Below, one piece after another: positions 53,601 to 64,000 of a DNA stretch of 64,000 nt. This DNA comes from Zeugodacus cucurbitae (Eukaryota; Arthropoda; Insecta; Diptera; Tephritidae): assembly GCF_028554725.1 (NCBI RefSeq), contig NC_071670.1, positions 59,460,501 to 59,524,500 on the forward strand, written 5' to 3'. Position 1 is the first letter of the stretch, and each line of letters opens with the position of its first letter. The notes under the pieces are model-generated. The model saw only the letters and a list, made by a program, of their open reading frames with translations. It was not told the DNA's origin and did no database searches. The translations under genes were made by a program, and so were the position numbers.

Positions 53601-55299
53601 CTGTATATGGAATTTAGTGTCTGCCATTTTGACAGCGCTTGTGTGGTCTTGTCAGCTTTGTATGACATTGCGTTGGCGCTGCCATTAATTTTAGTTGACA
53701 CATAGACAAAACGTAGGTAGGTTGGTGGGCATGCCGACACCGAAGGCCATTAATCTGTTGGGGATTAAATTTAGCAGGTTGTTAAAGCGTGTAAATTGGA
53801 TGGAGAGGTTAGCTAAACATTAGATATTGAAGAATTTTGAATGCATGAATGGGCGAATTTTACTAGCAGCTATTATTAAAATTTATTGCCTACATTCAGG
53901 CGCATTTTTGGATTAGCGAAGACACAAACCTAATATTATATAGTTCAAAAATGCGGGTATTTTTAAATATTTCTTTATATAGTTGAATTTTTTATAGTTG
54001 AATTTAAAATTCAATGAATTTACGTGAAAAATGTAATAAATTTAGAAGTTCAATAAATTTAAAAAAATATATTTTTTATTTTTCATTTTTTGAGAAAAAT
54101 TTACTCTCTAAAATCATTTCTATTTTTAATTCACTTCTTACAACATCTCAAATAATTATTTAAAAATCTTGAAATTTATTCGCCATCTTTTATTTTTATA
54201 ACAAAACTTTTTGTGGCGCGAAATTTCACAGGCTATCAAAAACCCTATGAAAGTCATTAAACAACTTCAGCCCACACTGTAGCAATTTTTATGACATTCC
54301 ATGATATAAAAGAGAAAGTAAATATAATATATTAAGCAACACTCCACAAATATACCATATTTAAAGGCTGTTAAACAAATAGACTGACAGACACTGAGAT
54401 AAAATGACGTGCGAGTGGTTGAGCGCTATAAATAAAAAGGAAAATAACCTCAAACCCAAATAAATCAATATAAAGAAGACCAGCTACTGCACACACTCTT
54501 TCACACACCCACGCTTTCGTAAAACTTTTTGCAACACGCCTAAATCCCCAGAGTCCAGTCTTTTTATGCGCCATTTCAAGCGCAGTCGGAAATTCCTTAA
54601 ACCCAACGCTGGCAGACAGCCGTTTTTATAGCTTAAAGTATTTCTATTTACTTTTCAAATCTACTGGCATTTATCTAGTCGCACGCGAAGGTTGGTAGAG
54701 GTCGCCGTAGGTTTAAATCGTAAAAATGCTTTGCATCAAGGCCAAGTGAAGCTCATGAGCATGCAAACGTCTTTAAAGCATGCAAAAAATATGCCAATAC
54801 GAATAATTTTTATTTATCTATGCATTCGTATAGAAATGAAGTGAGTGACACATGTTTGTATGTTCTGTGTATGCCAGGCGTTGGCCTATAAATTTCTATA
54901 GAAATGGTATTTATATGAAACCCGCATGCCTAACTGTTGGTGATTGTTTAGTATGCAAATAATGTTTTGGGAGTTGTATTTGAACTTGATTTATTGCACT
55001 GCCGTCATAAATATGCAATAAAGTTATTTATGGACATTATTTTTACACAATATATATGTAATATGTGTTGGAGTGGCCTATAATAATATGCATAAATACG
55101 TACGTCTACGTGAAAGGTACAAAAAAACAGTGAAATGTTTAAATGTGTGGGAAAAAAACCGTGGGAAAATATAAAATTTTAATTCATGAAAAAATCGAAT
55201 GAGAAATGGTGACGGGAATTATAAATAAATTATATAAATAATAAGAAATAACATATCATAGGTTGAACGAAATATATTTTTACTATCACAAAATTTGGA

Positions 55300-55690
55300 G
55301 TGCAACTTCGATAAGGTAAGCCTAAATGTAGGCAACGTTTTGTTATAAGTAAGTGGCAACTCAACTTTGACTTCAATTTAAAAAAATTGAGATGCTTTAA
55401 GAGATAATAACGAAGGCATAAATACCAGTTTACAGTAGTAATACAATTTTTAGAATTTCAACAAGTGACTTCCATAAAAAATTACTAAACGTAGGCAACG
55501 TTTTGCTTAATTTAAAATTATATTGAAACAAATTTCCGATATTATAAATGATAATTTGAATAAGAATTAGATGAACTGGTAAACGTATAAATATTTATTT
55601 AATATTAAGAATATAGTTTCTTATAATAGAATGGAAGAAGGGTAAGTGACTTCGATGAAAATCATGCCTAAATGTAGGCAATGTTCTATG
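55300..55690 (-). repeat. Tandem units with TTGCCTACATTTAGGC core
   Basis: On the plus strand GTAGGCAA occurs at 55328 and 55491 and GTAGGCA at 55673 (spacings 163 and 182). Each is preceded by CTTCGATrA or CTTCCATAA and most often AAATGTAGGCAACGTTTT. The same core, in the opposite sense, is found in intron 3 and at 53885. Confidence 0.6.
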
Positions 55691-55869
55691 GTAGTTTAGT
55701 TGGTAGGTATAGTTTAGAGACAGAAAAGGATATAACAAATTTTATAAAGAAAGAAGAAAATAATATCTTGTGTTTTACAATCATTCTCAAATCAACAACT
55801 TCAAGTGTTAATTTTTATGCCTACCAACACCCTACAAGTACCAAAATCCAACTGCAAATATGCCTATAA

Positions 55870-56330
55870 TTTGGCTAACGGCGTATATTTGTCAGCGACC
55901 ACGGCTAATTGAATTGGATTTATGCTGGTGTCACTCACCAGCGCTATTTCCCGCCAACATACACTCACTTCCTCACTTGCACGCGAAATTGCATTATCTT
56001 TTCACTTGCCGCGCCTGCTGCCAAGTAGCGAAAAAGACAAATTTTGCATTTGGCGAGTTCGCCGACAGTCAGCGCACTAATTCAAGCGGCACTGTTGGCA
56101 CTGTGACGACAAAACGATGGCCGGTGATAAACTGCAGCCGTGGCCAGTGACAGCAGCGGACTGAGGCGAAGGTGGACACCAATCAGCCGTGCCGCGCAAC
56201 AGCTGGAGATTGCCGATTGTAATGTGGTGTCCTTGCACCAAAGTTGTTTGCTCATAAGCGTTGCGATTGCTTGCTTTGCACCAAATGAACCGGTGTGATA
56301 TGGGCAGTGTGCGATTCATTCAAATGCCTT
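55870..56330. promoter_or_regulatory. Less AT-rich block, candidate upstream exon or promoter
   Basis: Base composition is visibly richer in G and C than the flanks, with GGCAACTGTTGG-like and CAGC-rich words. It has no long open frame that resembles a known protein. In fly genes such blocks upstream of the first coding exon often hold a 5' exon or a promoter; nothing more specific can be shown. Confidence 0.2.
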
Positions 56331-59239
56331 TTCAATAGCAGCTGCCTTATTTTCGTGGCGGTAGTTCGAACTCTTTTAATAGAGGGTGTTTTTCTCTGAG
56401 AGATAGTATCAGAATTTTGCCCTTTTAGTTCGGAAATTTTACGAATTTCAGTATTAGAACTAATTTTAATTTGGATAGACAGCATCAACAATCAGTTCGA
56501 CTTTTGTACTAGAAAATTTAAAATTTAATAATTTAAAAATTATAAAATTTTCCTAAACTCAAGGGAGCCCAGAGAGGTCCTTCGGGAATGATCGTTCTCT
56601 ATATACATAAATACATTTTCGAGACTCGATTTTTGGAAATAAAGGCTGGGAATTTTTATAAATTTGTTTTCGGTCTAAGTTAATGTAAGGCGATGATAAA
56701 TCGCTTGACAGCATGCTTTCAGGAAATTCCATAAATCTCACAAAAGCAGACTATATTATTTTTCTGCTGCGTCTGCAATAAACAGTATTTTTTTTCGGTT
56801 CCTACAGCTTCCAGCGTACATTTCGACGATAGCAGAAATAGAGACCATCAGTTCATACATCCAGCTATACAGCAATTGTTATCCCATCGATTTTGGGCTG
56901 TTGGAACAATGCTGCGACTAAAAGGTGAATGCACCGAAGCAAGTCACGCAGACAGGATGTTAATTTGGCAAAGTGCAAATAAAGTGAATTGCCAAGCACG
57001 AATTTAATTTCGACATACATACATACATAGATATATTTATAAATATGTGAAAATTAAATTGGCAATTGTTGGAGTGAATCAAGTTATATTTTTGTTTTTG
57101 AAGCAAACTTGAACTTTCATCGATCTTTCTGTAGAGGAATTGCATTTCCTGTATTCTGCGCATAATTCTTGTCTATGCTGAACTAAAATTAATTGGGTCC
57201 ACTGAATATTTGAACTCAAAAACAACTTGGATTCTCAGCATATTCTTCAAATTGTGAAATAACGCTATGCAATAGTCTCAATATTCGGGGATTAATTCCA
57301 ACTAGTCTAATGTAGTAAATCAAGTAGGGCTAAGTCTGGAGTATTTATCGATTAGTCTAATTCACTCTAGACTTTAATCGTCAGGTAGATCCTGACTATC
57401 TGATTATATTCGGAGCAGAAGTTTATTATATTTTAGTTTATATCATCATCTATATGTAGTTGTTCTTATATCCAACTTTTCAAAAGCTGCATCTCTTCAC
57501 ACAAAACTTTTTTCTTTTATTTTCCCAGTGCTTTTAAAACTTAATGCTTACAAATGCCTTACATGTTTTTGTGTAGTTTATTGTTATTGTTGTTTTTTAT
57601 ATACAAATAACAATGCAATTGAAATGTGACGACGACAAGCATATCCTTTTAATTTTATGCACCTTCATACTGCTGACTGCGGAATAAAAGTGTGAGAGTA
57701 TATATATATATACCAGAAGTATATATGTATTTTATAAAGGCATGTATGTACTCGTATGCATATTTATATAAAAAAAAGTATTTCAAACAATTCATTCGGT
57801 GACTGACTGACTGAGTGCGTGAGTGCCGCTTTGTTTCGGCTGTAAACATTTCTTTGTTTATTATGTTTGCATTATTATGTTGGCAAGCAAATGTAACTGT
57901 GCGATGTAACATACTTTTTAATGCAACAGTAATGCATAGATGCTTGTTTCACAAGTTACTTAACGGACTTTTATGCAATATTTAGAGGCTTTAACTATTT
58001 GATGGAAGGAAGTTAGTATATAATGGATGAAATTTAATGAAATGGAAAATTTAATATTTAGACTTTTAAATTCCGACTGTTCAAGCGAAATAAATTTTTA
58101 AAAAAATTTAAAATTACAAAAAGTCAACAAACATTGCAAATATAAATACATATATATGTACTAATGTCTTGGAAACTAAATTTATCAAATTTAAAATATT
58201 TAAATTCGGTTTTAATATTTAGAGAATATTAAGGATGCAAACTATTTATTATATTAATAAATTCATTAGGCCCATGAGACGCTCCTTGCAATAAGGTGTG
58301 AGCACTACTTATCTATGATATGAGATGCCCAGTAACTTTTGTTGGAGTTAGACAGTATCGTCCAAGTGCGTAACAGTTTTTTAAGGTCATGGCAGGTGTT
58401 TCTTGCTTGTCGCGATTAATTATGTTCCTCAAAAATATTATATAGCTTACTAACGGCACCTGACAGAGTAAAATGGATCTTTTCCTTAAACGAAATATGC
58501 TTCCAAACAACTATGTAAAAAATGGACAGAAAGAATATGAATTGACGTTTCCGGAATTGAGGTATTTCAACTCAATTAGCATAATATCAAAATAATTCCA
58601 AGTTGACACACCGCCATAAAAGATTTCGTAAACTTTATAAATAATATTTAGTCACTAATGTTTGAAGAAGTTAATTAAGAAATTTAAATAATTGAAATAA
58701 TGACTTCAATAAGATTTGTTTATAATTTCCTGGACCTCTTGGTCTCATGTATAGTTGCTTCATAATTTATTTTTAACTTCATAAAGCTTGAATTGCTTTC
58801 CATTGCCAATATTTTTCTTTCTATTCAGAAAAAAATCCTTATTAATAATTTCTGTTCTCATCAACACGCATGTGCCTATATATTAATATCGATTGACTCT
58901 TTGTAGTAAATAATCGACGCCGGCGGAAATTACAGTCAGGCAATTGACAGATAAGACGACAGGATGACTATTAAAATGGCCTTTGTATGAGAACACACAT
59001 GTGAGTAGGCATTAATTTTCTTCAGAGGCACTTATATACATACTTAATATATACAAAGGCAAATATAAGTATGTATACATTATCTAATCTAATGAAAATT
59101 TCTAAAAATAAATCAATTTCATATGTAATTGAGACTTCTTAGCCTTTGATAAATTTAAATTAATTTTAAATTAAATTCAAATATATGCCAGCGACAGCTC
59201 AGAATTCATCAATATTACTGAATATTCGAGCATAAAAAT

Positions 59240-60420
59240 ATAGTCAACAAGTAAGGAAGTGCTAAGTTCGGGTGTAACCGAACATTTTATACTCTCGCAA
59301 TTTATTTATTTAACTTTATTTATTTATATTATATAATACACAATTTGACCCACATATTCGTCATATATATTGGAAACCATATTATTAGGTTAGAAGCACC
59401 GAGGTCCTCGTGTTCGATATATGGGGCCTTAAAAACCTATGGTCCGATTTCGGCGATTTTTAGAATGGGGCTGCCACACTATAAACGTAGTTCACCGATA
59501 TCTTCAGTAGTACTTACTTTATATATTGTAAAGTAAACGATTCAGATCGTCTTCAAAGTTCTGGTATATAGGAAGTGGGCGTGGTTATGAAGCGATTTGG
59601 CCACATATCATTGGGAGGTAAGGAAACTATTACAAGCCAAGTTTCATTGAAATCGGTCGAGTAGTTCCTGAGATATGGTTTTTGACCCATAAGTAGGCGA
59701 CGCCACGCCCATTTTCCATTTTGTAAAAAGATCTGAGTGCAGCTTCCTTCTGCCATTTCTTCTGTGAAATTTGGTGTTTCTGACGTTTTTCGTTAGTGAG
59801 TTAATCCACTTTTAGTAATTTTCAACCTAACCTTTGTATGGGAGGTGAGCGTGGTTATTATCCGATTTCTTTTATTTTTGGACTGTATTAGGAAGTGGCT
59901 AAAATAAAAGACTGCAGAATTTGGTTTATATAGCTCTATTGGTTTGCGAGATATATACAAAAATCCGATTTGGGGGCGGGGCCACGCCCACTTCCCCAAA
60001 AAAATTACATCCACATATGCTCCCTTACAGTGCGATCCTTCATACCAAATTTTATTTCTATAGCTTTATTTATGGCTTAGTTATGGCATTTTACGTGTTT
60101 TCGGTTTTCGCCATTTTGTGGGCGTGGCAGTGGTCCGATTTTGCTCATTTTCGAAAGCAACCTTCCTATGGTGCCAAGAAATAAGTGTGCCAAGTTTCAT
60201 CAAGATATCTTAATTTTTACTCAAGTTCCAACTTGCACAGACGGACGGACGGACGGACGGACGGATAGACAGGATTTGAACTCCACTCTTCACCCTGATC
60301 ACTTTGGTATATATAACCCTATATCTAACTCGTTTAGTTTTGGGTGTTACAAACAACCGTTATGTGAACAAAACTATAATACGCTCTAGCAACTTTGTTG
60401 CGAGAGTATAAAAAGCATAG
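59240..60420 (+). mobile_element. 1.2 kb interspersed repeat of unassigned class
   Basis: The left part has a hairpin, GTTCGGGTGTAACCGAAC (59266-59283), followed by TTTTATACTCTCGCAA (59285-59300). The right part has the exact inverse, TTGCGAGAGTATAAAA (60398-60413). The interior contains GCCACGCCCA-type words and a GACG tetranucleotide tract (60239-60266). There is no convincing coding frame. I recognise this as a repeat abundant in fly genomes, particularly tephritids. I cannot say whether it moves as a DNA element or by another route. Confidence 0.75.
60239..60266. repeat. GACG tetranucleotide tract
   Basis: About six GACG units within the repeat above, a feature seen near the ends of several fly repeats. 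Confidence 0.9.
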
Positions 60421-63090
60421 TACTCGGAATATATGTATATGTATGTGCGTGAGGATGCATGAACATGATCAAATTTTTCGAGCACAATCATTTGTAGAAC
60501 AGCAAAATGTCAGAAACATGTAAAAGTCAACTCAAATGTCATGTTGCAACATTTAACATTTCAATAAAAATGTCAAAAAAATTTAATACGAATAAATTCT
60601 CAAAGGAAGCCACGAAATAAAAATGAATAAATATAAAAATTTTTATTTGATAAATTTAAACAAATATGGCTTATAAATTTAAAAAAATCTTAAAAAATGA
60701 ATATCTGAAAAAAATTAAAAAAAAAAAAATATTCATTTCCAAAATTAAGTTCTAAAGCAATTTTAAGTGATCACAACTTCCCGCTCTTCGATTAAAATCA
60801 ACTCGAACAATAATCACTTACAACTTCCACACCAGCGCATTCCGCACGCTGCATACGCAGACAATGCAATCAACATTATTTAGCTTGTTTTTGCTTTTTC
60901 TTTTTGGTATTTTTCTCTCTTCATGGCATTTCTTTGCTTGTTACATTATGAACTTTTGTGCCTGTGATGAATGAATGAATGTTGCGACAGGCCGTTGAAC
61001 AGGACGATGGACGAAATGGTTGGACAGCCAACAAGGCAGGCGCACATTTTTCTTAGCCAACATTTTGCCGGCCATTGTACTTGGGCAGCATGGCATTGTT
61101 GTTATTCGGCTATTATAATTTCTATGTACCGGCATGTTTTTTTGTTAGAGCTTCTTGTTCACAGCGTTGCATTGGAAATTGAGTAAATGAAGTGTGTGTG
61201 AGAGAAAGTAGGCGAGCCATTGTTTGCTTTCCGCTTTTGGGTCGAAAAGTTAAATGATGGATGCGTTAGGAAATTAGAAAATACTTTTGCATGAAGTTAG
61301 AATGTGAGAAGAGAGACAGATACGGAGAGAGAGAGAGACGAAGAAAAACAAAATAGTATAACAAATGATGAAATGAATGGAAATGAAAGCAATGTAGACA
61401 CTCTTCAAACTATTGCAATAAGGAGAAAGAAAAATTGGAAACATATTTTACGAATTGGAAATATTGAAAAGTTCACTTACAAATAAATAGAAAAATCATC
61501 GTCAATTTGTTTTGAATATTTCTTATTAAATATTAATCCCATTTAATAAGGAATTTCCTTCATTAGTTGGAGTAACATTTTCAATTGTTTGACATTTCTA
61601 TAATAAATACTGAAATACATTAGGTTTCACTATCACTTTCATTAATTATATGAGTTTATACCTCATATGAGTTCATTACTTTGCTCTTTCTCCAATTTAA
61701 AGTTTTTTTCTCTCTTATACAATTCATTCTTAATCTGATCTTCTCATACTTTCACCACCTCCCAATTCCATCGATAGTGATAATTATATTTTCTTAAATC
61801 AAATCAAACCCCTAATGGAGCAATCGAGTACATTTGATGCTTCCATTACGCAATTATAACTGTAACGCTTTGCAATTCACATAAATTTGTACATAAATTC
61901 ACTTAATACTTCAACACATAAGTAAATACATTTACATTATACTACGAATGTGCGCACGAATTGCCTTTGAGTACATGTAACTGCTGCAAATGAATTGCAT
62001 TATAATTACGATTCAATTAAAATGTATTAATTACATGTCATAGTTTGATTAAAACGCGAATTAGCAACAAAATGTTTATGACATTTACATATTTGGCTGT
62101 CACAATTGTAAGCGTGTGCGTACGAGTATATATTTGCATGTAAGCTTCGAAAATGCTGAGGAAGTGTATTTAAATTGCAAATATATTCATAGACAAATAA
62201 TTATTATGATTGAAGTAATTTGAATTATCGTAAATAAATTGTAGTGGAGTTTTTTTTATAATAACAGTATATATATTTATGTTATATCTACAGAGCGCTG
62301 AATTGTAAGAATATCATTTAGGTTTCACAAACGATAGTAGTTGTTGGACTCAGAGTTGATATAAAATATATAAGTAATGAAGATTTTTGTGGTAAGGGGA
62401 CCTGTTTTCTATGTTTGGATAGCACCAAAAATTAGACTCTCTCATAAATTATGATGATAGGAAAAGATCATAGAAGTCTTGAACTGATGTTCCAAGATAA
62501 GAAAATGTTATGATTCGCACATCCAGGGAGACAAAGCCTTCTTTAGAACAACATAATTACATTTTTCAATATTCCCGCTCGGAGCCCCTATCGCAAACAT
62601 AAAGAAAGGCTTAGAAGAATTTATCAAGGAGATTATACAGGAAAAGAAATTGGACAGATTATACAAAAAATTCTGAGTCAAAACGACTATCTATAGAGAT
62701 GAACCATAGAAATATTAAATATATGTATTTAACAGTTCGTTCATGACTATTTCAGTTAATTGAAGTGCGGTAAGACGGAACAGAATGGGTATGGAATAAC
62801 TGCCGTCGGTTTTTTTTAATGAAAAACTAACAACCACTACTATGATATTGCGTATAGGAATGCTTGAGAACGAGTAGTTCCATTTAAAGGAAGGAGAAAG
62901 TCCGGCGACTATGCCTACAGAGATTTTTCATGTTCTCAGAGCTGAAAGGAATATGCATTGGAAACTAATTTAAGGACATTGTAGAGGTAATCGCTATGGC
63001 AGAAGCTTAATTTTAATAAAAAAGAAACTTCTACTAAATGGATGTGGAAAAGTTGGAAAATCAGTAAAGGGTGAACCATTTCGAGGAACC
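60421..63090. other. No feature recognised
   Basis: AT-rich, non-coding sequence. A few GA-rich runs (about 61305-61350) are present. No element termini, RNA gene or coding exon could be supported. Confidence 0.55.
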
Positions 63091-63421
63091 CTACTTTTTA
63101 ATTTCATTTAAATTCAAATTTAATGGGGAATGTTTATTGTCATTCGAAAGAACATTCTTGGTATTATTATCTCTTTCGAATGTTGACAGCTCTTGAAGCT
63201 CTTCATGTTGCTCAAGTTGCTCTTCGTCCCAAATGCAGCACTTTTGCTTGTTTACAAACCCATTGAGCCAGAAATGGTTGACCATAAGTTGAGCGATGTG
63301 CACGAAACATATTCTTTACAGAATGTGAATGTTCATAATAAAGTGGAAGAATTTGTAAACGTTCTTTATGCGTAAGTCTTTCCATGATAAAATGCAAAAG
63401 ACTACCGGACACAAATAACAT
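63091..63421 (-). pseudogene. Deletion-fused Tc1/mariner-superfamily transposase remnant
   Basis: From 63385 down, MERLTHKERLQIL, then SVKNMFRAHRSTYGQ, matches the N-terminal helix-turn-helix found on a large group of insect IS630/mariner-like transposases (DUF4817 type). At about 63277 the frame changes and the text jumps to HFWLNGFVNKQKCCIWDEEQ. That motif lies, in complete proteins, just after the first catalytic Asp (normally DEAHFWLNG). A large internal segment is therefore missing and the junction is out of frame. The rest of the catalytic domain is absent. It is a non-autonomous or dead copy. Confidence 0.75.
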
Positions 63422-63761
63422 GACAGCTTGACACGAATCACGCGTGATCTAGTTCAGCCTTAGACTACCTTTAATAGCTAAGATTAGGTTAAATCATTAA
63501 TTAATCGGTTAATAAAATAAGATGGATCAGTGTTTGCAGTAAATAACGTCTATTGGGCAACCCATAAAACATAACTAATCTGGACAAAATAAAACCTATA
63601 GGAAAATAAATTATACACTTTAACCCTTATTAACCCTTAGATCGATAAATTATTTTATGCAAATTTTTCGAGTTATAGCTCAAATATATAATGATATCAA
63701 GATTATCTTAGCCAAAAAACCTCAAAAGAAAACATTTACAAACAAAATTTTCTCTTCATTA
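63422..63761. other. No feature recognised
   Basis: AT-rich sequence between two transposon remnants. It may belong to the retrotransposon fragment that follows, but no similarity is readable. Confidence 0.4.
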
Positions 63762-64000
63762 GTTCAAGCCTCATGGAAATATTCAATCGCTTGTAGTTAT
63801 CAATATTGGCAAAACTGCATGCTCTTCCCGGACCTTATGCAAACAAGGCTAAATGAGATAAATCGTTGGGCAAAATCATGTGGATTATGCCTAAATGCAA
63901 CCAAAACTGAATTAGTGATGTTTACAAGGAAACACAAGATTCCAGAGTTCACACCACCTTCAATAAACGGCACCTCGCTACCAATAAATGAAAATACAAG
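63762..64000 (+). mobile_element. Non-LTR retrotransposon reverse transcriptase fragment, cut by the window edge
   Basis: The frame from 63834 (LMQTRLNEINRWAKSCGL, then NATKTELVMFTRKHKIP) is open to the last base. The run W-A-x-x-x-G-L-x-x-N-x-x-K-T-E-L-V-x-F-T is the segment just after the active-site motif of reverse transcriptases in Jockey/R1-type LINEs. Upstream, about 63762-63833 is open in the same frame but no longer matches the family (no DD motif), so the 5' side is damaged or shifted. Its end lies beyond the window. Confidence 0.8.

Larger units (their letters stand above)
50663..59239. other. Region upstream of the Fur2 coding exons
   Basis: Probably 5' introns, non-coding exons and promoter of Fur2, though no boundary can be proved beyond the acceptor at 50663. 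It contains TTGCCTAC-family repeats (53885 and 55300-55690), a (GT)n run (about 52863-52880) and a less AT-rich block (about 55870-56330). No protein-coding gene is visible; the scattered open frames are short and lack any recognised motif. Confidence 0.6.

Overview
The window is AT-rich animal DNA dominated by one large split gene on the minus strand. It encodes a furin-type proprotein convertase matching dipteran Furin 2 (Fur2). The protein, the long introns full of decayed transposons, and the (TTG/CAA)n and (GT/AC)n tracts point to a higher fly. Repeat families that I recall as common in tephritid fruit flies make Tephritidae the best guess; the species is inference.

Fur2 runs right to left. 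A probable 5' UTR exon (50315-50662) leads into the first coding exon (ATG at 50312-50314). Fourteen coding exons can be placed to the base: 49355-50314, 40556-40660, 40047-40310, 37068-37202, 27833-27992, 27153-27456, 23774-24937, 23519-23706, 23056-23212, 10771-11045, 4867-5143, 3737-3936, 3285-3563 and 2904-3145. All 13 introns have GT...AG borders, and the reading phase is kept at every junction. The product is 1570 residues up to the end of a C-terminal membrane span. Its parts are a long hydrophilic pre-signal region, a hydrophobic signal segment, a prodomain with an internal site (RVAKR) and a main autocleavage site (RQKR), a subtilisin-like domain (D474, H513, oxyanion N614, S694), a P domain, ten furin-like Cys-rich repeats and a membrane span. 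The protease, P domain and Cys-rich/membrane tail resemble PC5/PACE4-type convertases, which mature pro-proteins in the secretory pathway. The cytoplasmic tail is either very short (intron retention, stop at 2880-2882) or encoded further downstream, possibly outside the window.

The introns and the 13 kb upstream of the gene hold no other convincing host gene. They contain a complete but dead mariner (47926-49139) and an internally deleted relative (9932-10496). There are several MITE-like elements with inverted termini: 5559-5740, 12371-12813, and a TTAA-ended family at 1973, 17074, 28389 and 32933. A 1.2 kb interspersed repeat lies at 59240-60420 with an inverted relative at 31270-31600. Other items are a possible Helitron 3' end (20883-20886), a deletion-fused transposase remnant (63091-63421) and the start of a non-LTR reverse transcriptase fragment running off the right edge. 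Two degenerate minisatellite families built round short conserved cores (GTGGCAAC and TTGCCTACATTT) recur at several places. Large simple arrays lie at 25141-25565 (TTGATA) and 39205-39565 (AAAAT).

I found no CRISPR array, defence island, operon or tRNA gene, and nothing I would call a new biological system. The least explained material is the recurrent minisatellite cores and the TTAA-ended family.
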